Origin: Actinomycetes bacterium
Lineage (GTDB): Bacteria; Actinomycetota; CALGFH01
NCBI GenBank assembly: GCA_030146615.1
Contig: JASLBL010000456.1
Coordinates: forward strand, 1-5,233
Direction of reading: 5' to 3'
DNA: 5,233 bases
Part shown: one piece after another, positions 1-4,656 of the stretch
Position numbering within the stretch: position 1 is the first letter of the stretch
How the letters are laid out: each line of letters starts with the position of its first letter
Made by a program: the position numbers and the translations under genes
Notes under the pieces: generated by a model
Database searches by the model: none
What the model was told of the DNA's origin: nothing
What the model saw: the letters and a program-made list of their open reading frames with translations, nothing else

Positions 1-750
1 GTCACCCGCGATGACCTCCAGCAGCACGGCATTGTCGGTGACGCTCTTGGTCATCGGGCCGGTGTGATCGACGAAGATCTCGATCGGCATGATGCCCGTG
101 TAGGGCACCAGTCCCCAGGTCGGCTTCATCCCGTAGATGCCACAGAACGCCGAGGGGATGCGTATCGACCCTCCCTGGTCGCCACCGATCGCCATGTCAG
201 CCTCGCCGGTGGCGACGAGCACGGCGCAACCGGAGGAAGATCCGCCCGCCGAATAGCCCATCCGATAGGGGTTGTGCACGGGTCCGGTGGCGTTGGTGTG
301 GCTTCCGCCGGAGATGCAGAGGAATTCGCAGTGGGCCTTGCCGACGATCTCGCCGCCCGCGTCGAGGATGCGGGTCACGACGGTGGCATCGAACTCCGGC
401 ACATAGCCTTCTAGGGTCGAGGCGCCGTTCATCATCGGCACGCCGGCGAGCATGATGTTGTCCTTCAGGGCGACCCGTTTGCCCTGGAGCTTCCCGTGCC
501 CGGACCCCTTTACTGACGTCTTGCGGTACCAGGCGTTGTGCTTGTTGTCCTCGGGGCGCGGCCGGTATCCCGGCGTTCGGGGATGCCGCACCGGTGGCAG
601 CTCATCCGCCATCGCAGCGACGTCGTTGTAGTCACGAATTGGGTCCTCGAGCAGGGCGCGGAACGAGCTGAGGTCGGCGTCGTCGAGTGACAGGCCGCAC
701 CGTCGTGCCACGGCGCGCAGTTGTTCCATGGTCGGCAGTTGAACAGCCAT
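1..750 (-). CDS. Amidase-signature family amidase (partial, C-terminus beyond left edge)
   Basis: This gene encodes a cytoplasmic amidase-signature hydrolase that should convert a carboxamide to the acid and ammonia. The 250 visible codons are open from ATG 750 to the window edge, about half of a family that usually runs near 500 residues. The Ser-cisSer-Lys triad is intact: Lys96 in VALKDN, Ser171 in the Gly/Ser-rich AGGSSSG stretch, and Ser195 in GGDQGGSIRIP, with Asp191 nearby. Both the numbering and the surrounding sequence (GVPMMNG, AFCG, GLVPYTG, IDH/VDH-x-GP) fit the nitrile-pathway amidases of Rhodococcus as I remember them, where Lys96, Ser171 and Ser195 are catalytic. An N-terminal helical region of about 75 residues precedes the signature domain, as in that group. 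ATG 750 is supported by AAAGGAA six bases upstream. A RidA-family remnant lies just upstream on the same strand. The substrate is not determinable, and no nitrile hydratase is visible. Confidence 0.93.
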   Translation of the reverse strand, partial: MAVQLPTMEQLRAVARRCGLSLDDADLSSFRALLEDPIRDYNDVAAMADELPPVRHPRTPGYRPRPEDNKHNAWYRKTSVKGSGHGKLQGKRVALKDNIMLAGVPMMNGASTLEGYVPEFDATVVTRILDAGGEIVGKAHCEFLCISGGSHTNATGPVHNPYRMGYSAGGSSSGCAVLVATGEADMAIGGDQGGSIRIPSAFCGIYGMKPTWGLVPYTGIMPIEIFVDHTGPMTKSVTDNAVLLEVIAGD

Positions 751-756
751 GCTGGC

Positions 757-763
757 TTCCTTT
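757..763 (-). promoter_or_regulatory. Ribosome binding site of the amidase
   Basis: The minus strand reads AAAGGAA here, ending six bases before ATG 750. This is a good purine-rich Shine-Dalgarno match and fixes the amidase start. Confidence 0.65.
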
Positions 764-824
764 CTCCGCGGCTCTCGGGGGCGGTCGCGTCACCCGCCAC
801 CCGATCAGCGACTCGTGGAACGGC

Positions 825-838
825 CCAGGTGGACCTGG
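825..838. repeat. Short inverted repeat upstream of the amidase
   Basis: CCAGGT-GG-ACCTGG is a perfect 6-bp inverted repeat with a 2-bp centre, 75-88 bases upstream of the amidase ATG. It could be an operator for the amidase gene. It also lies just past the point where the RidA similarity ends, so it may be chance in GC-rich DNA. Confidence 0.25.
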
Positions 839-841
839 ACT

Positions 842-1014
842 CACCATCTCCACCTCAACCGCCAACCCAGCGGCAGCGCCGCCACCCCGACCACGGTGCG
901 GGCGTGGGCGCCGCGGTCGCCGACCAGGTCGATCATCAGCCCCGACGCGCCGCCGACCACGGCCGGGAGGCCAGTGAACCCCCGAGGGCGGGACAGTGCG
1001 TTGTAGCCGCCGAC
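842..1014 (-). pseudogene. Remnant of a RidA/YjgF-family protein (C-terminal end, frameshifted)
   Basis: The minus strand encodes a peptide with GFTGLPAVVGGASGLM, then DLVGDRGAHARTVVGVAALPLG. It continues only in the next frame as LAVEVEMV. Joined, this matches the C-terminal half of the RidA/YER057c/UK114 branch, whose consensus runs GFTxQPxVVxGASDLL, FGDxGxHARxAVGVAxLPLG and VEVE. The junction is at about 863-867 (minus-strand GGGTTGG), where one base appears to be missing. The reading frame before the break then hits TGA at 841-843. Only about 57 of the usual 150 or so residues remain: nothing upstream of about 1014 in any frame resembles the N-terminal half. The restored frame also has no stop where the protein should end. 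Third codon positions stay strongly G/C through this stretch, unlike the DNA upstream. A functional RidA removes reactive enamines and imines, so an amidase neighbour is plausible. Sequencing error could explain the shift but not the missing N-terminus. Confidence 0.62.
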
Positions 1015-1082
1015 GTTCCCTGACACTGGCATAGAAGAACGTGACATGACTGGACGCTATCCAGCGGCATGGAGCTTGCCTA

Positions 1083-1113
1083 CGCTTGCGTCCGGAAGCG
1101 CCGGACACAAGCG
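1083..1113. repeat. Strong hairpin: 13-bp inverted repeat with one mismatch
   Basis: The left arm CGCTTGCGTCCGG (1083-1095) and right arm CCGGACACAAGCG (1101-1113) pair over 13 positions with a single C/A mismatch, around the 5-base loop AAGCG. No T-run follows on either strand, so it is not a classical intrinsic terminator. It could be a U-less terminator, a small structured RNA or the end of a decayed element. The structure is read directly from the sequence; the function is unknown. Confidence 0.55.
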
Positions 1114-1185
1114 CTACTGCCGCGGAAGGCTGATGCTGTGCGGGCCCCCGTGCCCAGTGTGGCCTCGGTGGCCAAGGCGGCGACC

Positions 1186-1250
1186 GTACTGTAGGGGATT
1201 TGAACCCCTGACATCCTCCGTGCGAGTAAGTGGCAGCCTACCGCTGTGCG
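1186..1250 (-). other. Degenerate tRNA-like sequence (T-arm intact, rest broken)
   Basis: On the minus strand AGGGG-TTCAAAT-CCCCT (1209 to 1193) is a perfect T-arm with a canonical 7-base loop. Upstream lies the D-arm-like hairpin CAGC-GGTAG-GCTG (about 1247 to 1235), at roughly the distance expected in a tRNA. However, the seven bases after the T-arm (ACAGTAC) find no partner at the expected 5' acceptor position, and no 5-bp anticodon stem forms between the arms. I therefore read it as a tRNA remnant or tRNA-mimic rather than a working tRNA. The 3' parts of tRNAs are common integration sites, so a leftover attachment site is possible. Read on the plus strand it gives a spurious peptide containing GFEPLTSS, the kind often mis-annotated as a protein opposite tRNA-like DNA. 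Confidence 0.4.
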
Positions 1251-1254
1251 GACC

Positions 1255-1270
1255 GGCGTTTGCGCAGGTC
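1255..1270 (+). repeat. Direct repeat copy 1 (16 bp)
   Basis: GGCGTTTGCGCAGGTC recurs at 1394-1409 with one difference (GGCA at the start). This copy lies five bases beyond the tRNA-like sequence. It may be a target-site or attachment-site duplication, but this is inference. Confidence 0.45.
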
Positions 1271-1393
1271 GCTTCGGACCGTTAGGGGCGAAGTTAGGCG
1301 TTCAGACAAGCCGTGACTGGAGCTGCCAGCTCATCCAGCGTATCGACATCCGCGAGTTACCAAGGAGAATGCTGGGTGCTGGACTCGCCGGAG

Positions 1394-1409
1394 GGCATTT
1401 GCGCAGGTC
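1394..1409 (+). repeat. Direct repeat copy 2 (16 bp)
   Basis: GGCATTTGCGCAGGTC matches copy 1 at 15 of 16 bases, 139 bp downstream. It is followed by CAGGGTTCGAATATCC (1414-1429), which recalls a T-arm (loop TTCGAAT) but whose stem does not pair properly. The 123 bp between the copies hold no gene that I can support. Confidence 0.45.
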
Positions 1410-1481
1410 AGGCAGGGTTCGAATATCCAGCTACTTCCGCACCCTTTAGTAGGCTGTCCTGTCCCCGAGTTGTGGCGACAC

Positions 1482-1922
1482 CTACTCGCCGCTGCCGCTG
1501 TCCTCACCTGCGGACCGGATCTTGTCGGCCGCGGCCCGCAGGCGTGCATCCTCCGCCCTGGGCTGGCCAAGCGACCAGGGTGGCACCAGGCCGTCCCCCT
1601 CATACCGAGGTACCAGGTGCAGGTGAAAGTGGAAGACCGTCTGCCAGGCCGCACGCCCGGTGGCGTGGACAAGGTTGATCCCGTCAGGATCAAGCGCCCG
1701 CCGGATCATGCCAGCGACCTGGACCGACGCGGCCATCGCCTTCTCGGCATCGGCCGCCTCGATGTGCCACAGGTCCGGCGAATGGCGCTTGGGGATCACC
1801 AGGACGTGCCCAGTGGCGGCTGGGTGGAAGTCCATGATGGCGATGACCGAGGCGTCTTCGTAGACGCGCTCAGCCGGAGCCTTTCTCGACACGATCGCGC
1901 AGAAGACGCAAGCATCCGCCAT
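1482..1922 (-). CDS. HIT-family (histidine triad) hydrolase
   Basis: This is a 146-residue cytoplasmic HIT-domain protein, likely a nucleotide hydrolase or nucleotidyl transferase acting on phosphoramidate or dinucleoside substrates. The signature HFHLHLVPR places the triad at His98, His100 and His102, with His100 the expected catalytic nucleophile. CVFC (Cys5, Cys8) near the N-terminus is the zinc-binding pair found in many Hint-type members. The upstream core is standard: VYEDASVIAIMDFHP then GHVLVIPKRHSPDLW. In the segment before the triad, HATGRAAWQTV stands where many members have NxGxxAGQ, so the usual Asn and Gly are replaced; Gln94 is kept. Length is normal for the Hint branch. ATG 1922 gives the complete domain, but I see only a weak GGGCG ahead of it. 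The gene follows the kinase gene on the same strand after a 191-bp gap and is probably transcribed separately. The exact substrate is unknown. Confidence 0.93.
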   Translation of the reverse strand: MADACVFCAIVSRKAPAERVYEDASVIAIMDFHPAATGHVLVIPKRHSPDLWHIEAADAEKAMAASVQVAGMIRRALDPDGINLVHATGRAAWQTVFHFHLHLVPRYEGDGLVPPWSLGQPRAEDARLRAAADKIRSAGEDSGSGE

Positions 1923-2045
1923 GCGCCCGAGGGTACCGGCAACACCAGGGAGCTGAGAGGTGTCGGCACATCCTGGGGATAGGACAAGTTAGGCCATCGG
2001 TCGCGAGGTACGGAGAAGGCGATGGCCGCTCTGGGATCGTCGTCG

Positions 2046-2058
2046 ACCGAAATTCGGT
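2046..2058. repeat. Short palindrome in the HIT-kinase gap
   Basis: ACCGAA-A-TTCGGT is a perfect 6-bp inverted repeat around one central base, in the 191-bp gap between the kinase stop and the HIT start, about 125 bases upstream of the HIT ATG. It may be a regulator site for the HIT gene. I see nothing else I can support in this gap, and no clear promoter pair. Confidence 0.25.
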
Positions 2059-2113
2059 AGGTGGGCGAGGCGCGGCAGCCACGCAGGAGTCGTAACCGCC
2101 CGGGATTGGCTTG

Positions 2114-3172
2114 CTACGCCGGTGTGGTGCCCAGGTCGTCCGCCGTTGGGGGGTCGGCCCCGGGGCGGGTGCAGGTGATGGCGGCAGCCAAGATGGCCTC
2201 GTCGGCCAGTTCGGCCAGGGTGACCCCATCGACGGTCCGCAGCTCGGCGCGCCGGTCGGCGCCGAGCAGGTGGCGGCGGTGCAGGCCGGCGAGCAGGGCG
2301 GCCATGCAGGCGTCGCCGGCGCCGACGGTATCGACCACTTCCACGGCACGGCCCGGCCGGCGCAGCACACCCGCCTGGCGGGTGGCCGCCAGCAGCCCGG
2401 CCGGCCCAAGGGTGATCACCACCAGCGACGGGCCCTTGGCCAGCCAGGCCTCGGCGACCTGCTCGGGCGCCCAGCCCGGCAGCAACCAGGCCAGGTCGTC
2501 GGCGCTGGCCTTGACCACGTCGGCGAGGGCGACCAGGGCCTCGATGCGGCCGCGGACGGCGTCGGGGGAGCCCATCAGCCGCGGGCGGCAGTTAGGGTCA
2601 TAGGAGACCGTCATGGCGTCCCGGGCCCGGCCCAGCAGCCGCTGAAGGGCGTCGGCACCGGGGGTCATGGTGAGCGCCAGCGACCCGGCATGGAGGGCGA
2701 CGACCTCGCCGTCGAGGGCGCCGGCCAGCTCGTGGTCGCGCCACTGCCAGTCGGCCGTGCCCTGGACCCGGAAGTCGTACTCGACCACGCCGTCGGGGCC
2801 GACGGCCACGATGGCTAGCGAGGTCGGCTCGGCCGCCCGGACGGCGTAGGAGAGGTCGACGCCGTTGCTGGCCAGGTGGGCGCGGATGCGGTGGCCGAGC
2901 AGGTCGTCGGCGATGCGGGCCAGCAGCCGGACCGGGATTTGCAGCCGGGCCAGGCCGACGGCGACATTGGCCGGGCTGCCGCCGGGCGCGGCCTCGAACA
3001 GCCCCGGGCGCCCGGCGGGCACGAAGTCGACCAGCGCCTCGCCGGCCACCGCGACCACCCCAGCCCCGCCAGGCCCGCCACTGGCGGCAGGCGCGTCGGA
3101 CCTCGGGTCAACCGGGTCGCCCTCGTTGCTGCCTAGCCTCGGCTGCATGTGATCGGTCCCATGTGCGCTCAT
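2114..3172 (-). CDS. PfkB-family carbohydrate kinase, fructokinase type
   Basis: This encodes a cytoplasmic ATP-dependent sugar kinase of the PfkB/ribokinase family. From ATG 3172 it is 352 residues. The core begins near residue 39 with VVAVAGEALVDFVP, the start typical of bacterial fructokinases. The first PfkB signature follows at GGSPANVAVGLARL (64-77), then TADWQW (139-144), YDPNCRP (191-197), KASADDL (221-227) and ITLGPAGL (253-260). The second signature is DTVGAGDA (281-288), with Asp287 the expected catalytic base and GAG forming the anion hole. The first 37 residues are poor in structure and absent from most relatives. ATG 3148, or a GTG at codon 39, are alternative starts; no strong ribosome site decides. 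The gene diverges from a LacI regulator and sugar transporter gene, so it probably phosphorylates the imported sugar. Fructose is favoured by the motifs, but related ketoses are not excluded. Confidence 0.92.
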   Translation of the reverse strand: MSAHGTDHMQPRLGSNEGDPVDPRSDAPAASGGPGGAGVVAVAGEALVDFVPAGRPGLFEAAPGGSPANVAVGLARLQIPVRLLARIADDLLGHRIRAHLASNGVDLSYAVRAAEPTSLAIVAVGPDGVVEYDFRVQGTADWQWRDHELAGALDGEVVALHAGSLALTMTPGADALQRLLGRARDAMTVSYDPNCRPRLMGSPDAVRGRIEALVALADVVKASADDLAWLLPGWAPEQVAEAWLAKGPSLVVITLGPAGLLAATRQAGVLRRPGRAVEVVDTVGAGDACMAALLAGLHRRHLLGADRRAELRTVDGVTLAELADEAILAAAITCTRPGADPPTADDLGTTPA

Positions 3173-3461
3173 CCCGTCGCGTGGTGCGGATCATGATCGC
3201 CGACGTGTCCAGCCCAGCCCAGCCGTGGGCGGGTTCGACGACGACCGGGGCGGCAGGAAGGAGGCGGTTAGCAATGCTGGAGATCGCCGGGAGCCTTGTG
3301 AGGTGGCGGTTCTGCCGAACGCACCGCCTCGTCAAGTATGAGGTGTGTGAGGGTTTGCGCCCTATATCTGTGGGCACGAAGCCTGTGCGGGCTTCCGTAC
3401 CAGGCTCTTGCCACCTGCGCTGAAGGTGGGGATCCGAATGACAGAAGCGTGTGGCTGGCTC
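3173..3461. other. Divergent intergenic region between kinase and regulator
   Basis: About 290 bases without a supportable gene. Frames open across it on both strands lack G/C third-position bias and start or end inside neighbouring genes. It contains several small inverted repeats: GATCATGATC (3189-3198) just upstream of the kinase start, GTTC-TGCC-GAAC (3309-3320), GAAGCC-N6-GGCTTC (3378-3395) and CCACCT-N7-AGGTGG (3411-3429). I do not see a convincing minus-strand promoter for the kinase. A minus-strand TTGACG (3335 to 3330) exists but has no good -10 partner. Confidence 0.5.
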
Positions 3462-3490
3462 TTGACGTGGTCTTCGGCCCAACGCATACT
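3462..3490 (+). promoter_or_regulatory. Sigma70-like promoter of the LacI-family regulator
   Basis: TTGACG (3462-3467, five of six consensus bases) and CATACT (3485-3490, four of six) are separated by 17 bases, the ideal spacing. Transcription would start near 3496-3498, just ahead of the operator. This also argues against the ATG at 3493 as the translation start. Confidence 0.6.
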
Positions 3491-3503
3491 AAATGCTGGT
3501 AGT

Positions 3504-3521
3504 TGCTGAAACGTTTCAGCA
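3504..3521. promoter_or_regulatory. LacI-family operator, perfect 18-bp palindrome
   Basis: TGCTGAAACGTTTCAGCA is a perfect even palindrome with the central CG step and the TGAAACGTTTCA core typical of LacI-family operators. It begins 13 bases after the -10 element and ends 10 bases before the GTG start at 3532, where bound repressor would block transcription. The natural ligand is the regulator encoded immediately downstream. No second copy of the core was noticed elsewhere in the window. Confidence 0.85.
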
Positions 3522-3531
3522 GGGTGTTGCC

Positions 3532-4557
3532 GTGCCTGACAGGGTCCGTATCTCAGATGTGGCGTCCGCCGTCGGGGTCTCGATCGCCACGGTGTCGGCG
3601 GCACTGAACGACGTCGAGTCGGCACGGATCAGCGTCGAGACACGACAGCGGGTGCGCGAGGCAGCGTCGCGCCTGGGCTATTTACCGAATAACCTGGCTC
3701 GCGGGCTTCGACTGCAGCGTTCGCAGATGTTCGGCTTCCTCGGCGACACGGTGGCCACCACCCCCTATGCGGGCCGCATGATTCTCGGCGCTCAGGACGC
3801 TGCCCTCAGCAATGGGCGGCTCATCGTGGTGATGGATACCGAGGGCGATCCCAACCTGGAGTCGCAAGAGCTGACGGCCCTGCTGCAGCACCCGGTGGAC
3901 GGAGTTCTCTACGCGACGATGTTCCATCGCAGCGTGGACCTGCCTCCGCTGCTTCGGGACACGCCGGTGGTGCTCCTTGACGCGGAATCGGCCGACCCAA
4001 CGATCTCCTCGGTGGTCCCGGACGAGTTCGCCGGGGCCCACGCAGCGGTCTCGGAACTGCTTGTCCACGGACACCGCCGCATCGGCTTTGTGACGAACAA
4101 GGAACCCATCCCGGCGACCAGTGAACGGTTACGAGGCTACAAGGCCGCGCTTCGAGAAGTCGGTGTTAGGTTCGACGCGACCTTGGTCGCCGCAGACGAG
4201 CCAACCGCCGAGGGCGGCTATCGGGCGACCCGGAGGCTCCTGGAGCGCCCGGACCGACCCACTGGCCTGTTCTGCTTCAGCGACGTCATGACGATGGGGG
4301 CCTACCACGCCGCCGCGGAGGCGGGCATGCGAATTCCCACCGACCTTTCCATCGTCGGCTTCGACAACATGGAGGTGATCGCCACGGGCCTATTCCCCAA
4401 GCTGACCACCGTCCAGCTGCCCCACTACGACATGGGCGCATGGGCGGTGCGGCAACTCATCGCTGTAACCGGCGACCCCCCGGGACCCACTAAACAGGTC
4501 AAGCTCTCGGGGCCCCTGGTCCGCCGGGACTCGGTGGCCCCGCCGCCGTTGGCATAA
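3532..4557 (+). CDS. LacI-family transcriptional regulator
   Basis: This encodes a LacI/GalR-family repressor of 341 residues from GTG 3532. The helix-turn-helix is at residues 7-26 (ISDVASAVGVSIATVSAALN). The hinge helix follows at 51-60 (LPNNLARGLR). The periplasmic-binding-protein-like sensor domain starts near 65 and includes PVDGVLY (121-127), HGHRRIGFVTN (179-189), RLRGYKAAL (199-207), FCFSDVMTMGAYHAA (248-262) and the signature DLSIVGFDNM (271-280). A longer frame from ATG 3493 exists, but it would put the operator and probably the transcription start inside the gene. GTG 3532 gives a normal family N-terminus, with AGGG (3521-3524) seven bases upstream. The position where many relatives have Arg after TVS is Ala here (VSAALN). 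It probably controls itself, the downstream transporter and perhaps the divergent kinase in response to a sugar. The ligand is not readable from the sequence. Confidence 0.93.
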   Translation: MPDRVRISDVASAVGVSIATVSAALNDVESARISVETRQRVREAASRLGYLPNNLARGLRLQRSQMFGFLGDTVATTPYAGRMILGAQDAALSNGRLIVVMDTEGDPNLESQELTALLQHPVDGVLYATMFHRSVDLPPLLRDTPVVLLDAESADPTISSVVPDEFAGAHAAVSELLVHGHRRIGFVTNKEPIPATSERLRGYKAALREVGVRFDATLVAADEPTAEGGYRATRRLLERPDRPTGLFCFSDVMTMGAYHAAAEAGMRIPTDLSIVGFDNMEVIATGLFPKLTTVQLPHYDMGAWAVRQLIAVTGDPPGPTKQVKLSGPLVRRDSVAPPPLA

Positions 4558-4573
4558 CCAAGGCGGCGGGGCC
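4536..4573 (+). terminator. Long stem-loop spanning the regulator stop codon
   Basis: GGCCCCGCCGCC (4536-4547) pairs perfectly with GGCGGCGGGGCC (4562-4573). The stem continues after one bulged G (4548) as TTGG/CCAA (4549-4552 with 4558-4561), closing a 5-base loop that contains the TAA stop. This is 16 GC-rich base pairs. No T-run follows, so it may be a U-less terminator of the kind proposed in actinomycetes, or a structure that reduces read-through into the transporter gene or protects the upstream mRNA end. Confidence 0.6.
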
Positions 4574-4588
4574 GGGTCCACCAGACAA

Positions 4589-4610
4589 GGCGATCGCTGC
4601 CACGATCGCC
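4589..4610. repeat. Perfect 8-bp inverted repeat before the transporter gene
   Basis: GGCGATCG (4589-4596) and CGATCGCC (4603-4610) are perfect inverted arms around CTGCCA. The site is 47-68 bases upstream of the lipoprotein GTG. It could be an RNA hairpin or a protein binding site. It does not resemble the LacI operator at 3504-3521. Confidence 0.45.
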
Positions 4611-4614
4611 CGGT

Positions 4615-4633
4615 CCCAGCTCCAGGAGCTGGG
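4615..4633. repeat. Perfect 9-bp palindrome before the transporter gene
   Basis: CCCAGCTCC-A-GGAGCTGGG is a perfect inverted repeat centred on A4624, 24-42 bases upstream of the lipoprotein GTG and ending 11 bases before its ribosome site. As DNA it could be an operator. As RNA it forms a 7-bp stem with a 5-base loop and could affect access to the ribosome site. Confidence 0.5.
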
Positions 4634-4644
4634 TGCAGTGGAAT

Positions 4645-4650
4645 GGAGGA
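4645..4650 (+). promoter_or_regulatory. Ribosome binding site of the substrate-binding lipoprotein
   Basis: GGAGGA ends six bases before GTG 4657, a near-perfect Shine-Dalgarno site. It decides for the GTG start, because nearby ATGs at 4662 and 4686 are out of frame. Confidence 0.8.
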
Positions 4651-4656
4651 ACCTTC

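Larger units (their letters stand above)
1015..1481. other. Gene-free stretch between the RidA remnant and the HIT gene
   Basis: About 470 bases without a supportable gene. Open frames here are short and lack G/C third-position bias, and none resembles a known family. The content is the hairpin at 1083-1113, a small GGCC inverted repeat (1161-1173), the tRNA-like remnant and the pair of 16-bp direct repeats. One small frame at 1370-1449 has AAGGAG only one base before its ATG, which is too close to initiate well. Confidence 0.6.

Noticed and set aside
632..1108. Minus-strand 158-residue frame as an intact gene
   Set aside because: Only its short LAVEVEMV portion makes sense, as the continuation of the RidA remnant after the frameshift. 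The rest overlaps the amidase start in the wrong frame.
1186..1258. Functional tRNA gene on the minus strand
   Set aside because: The acceptor strands do not pair (ACAGTAC has no GTACTGT partner in place) and no anticodon stem forms.
1046..1285. Plus-strand 79-residue frame containing GFEPLTSS
   Set aside because: It reads through the reverse complement of the tRNA-like sequence. Such peptides are typical artefacts opposite tRNA-like DNA.
1370..1449. Small plus-strand peptide with AAGGAG before its ATG
   Set aside because: The spacing of one base is too short for initiation, and the frame runs through the direct repeat with no coding bias.
1470..1982. Plus-strand 170-residue open frame
   Set aside because: It is the shadow of the HIT gene and shows no domain of its own.
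2111..2818. Plus-strand 235-residue open frame
   Set aside because: It is opposite the kinase gene, whose PfkB signatures are unmistakable. The plus frame is a GC-rich shadow with no recognisable domain.
3108..3482. Minus-strand 124-residue frame and the plus-strand frame 3163-3423
   Set aside because: Third codon positions are not G/C-biased as in the real genes, the minus frame overlaps the kinase start, and neither peptide resembles a known family.
3493..3531. ATG 3493 as start of the LacI-family gene (354-residue version)
   Set aside because: The extra 13 codons contain the operator palindrome and lie at or before the predicted transcription start. They match no family N-terminus, and GTG 3532 has a better context.
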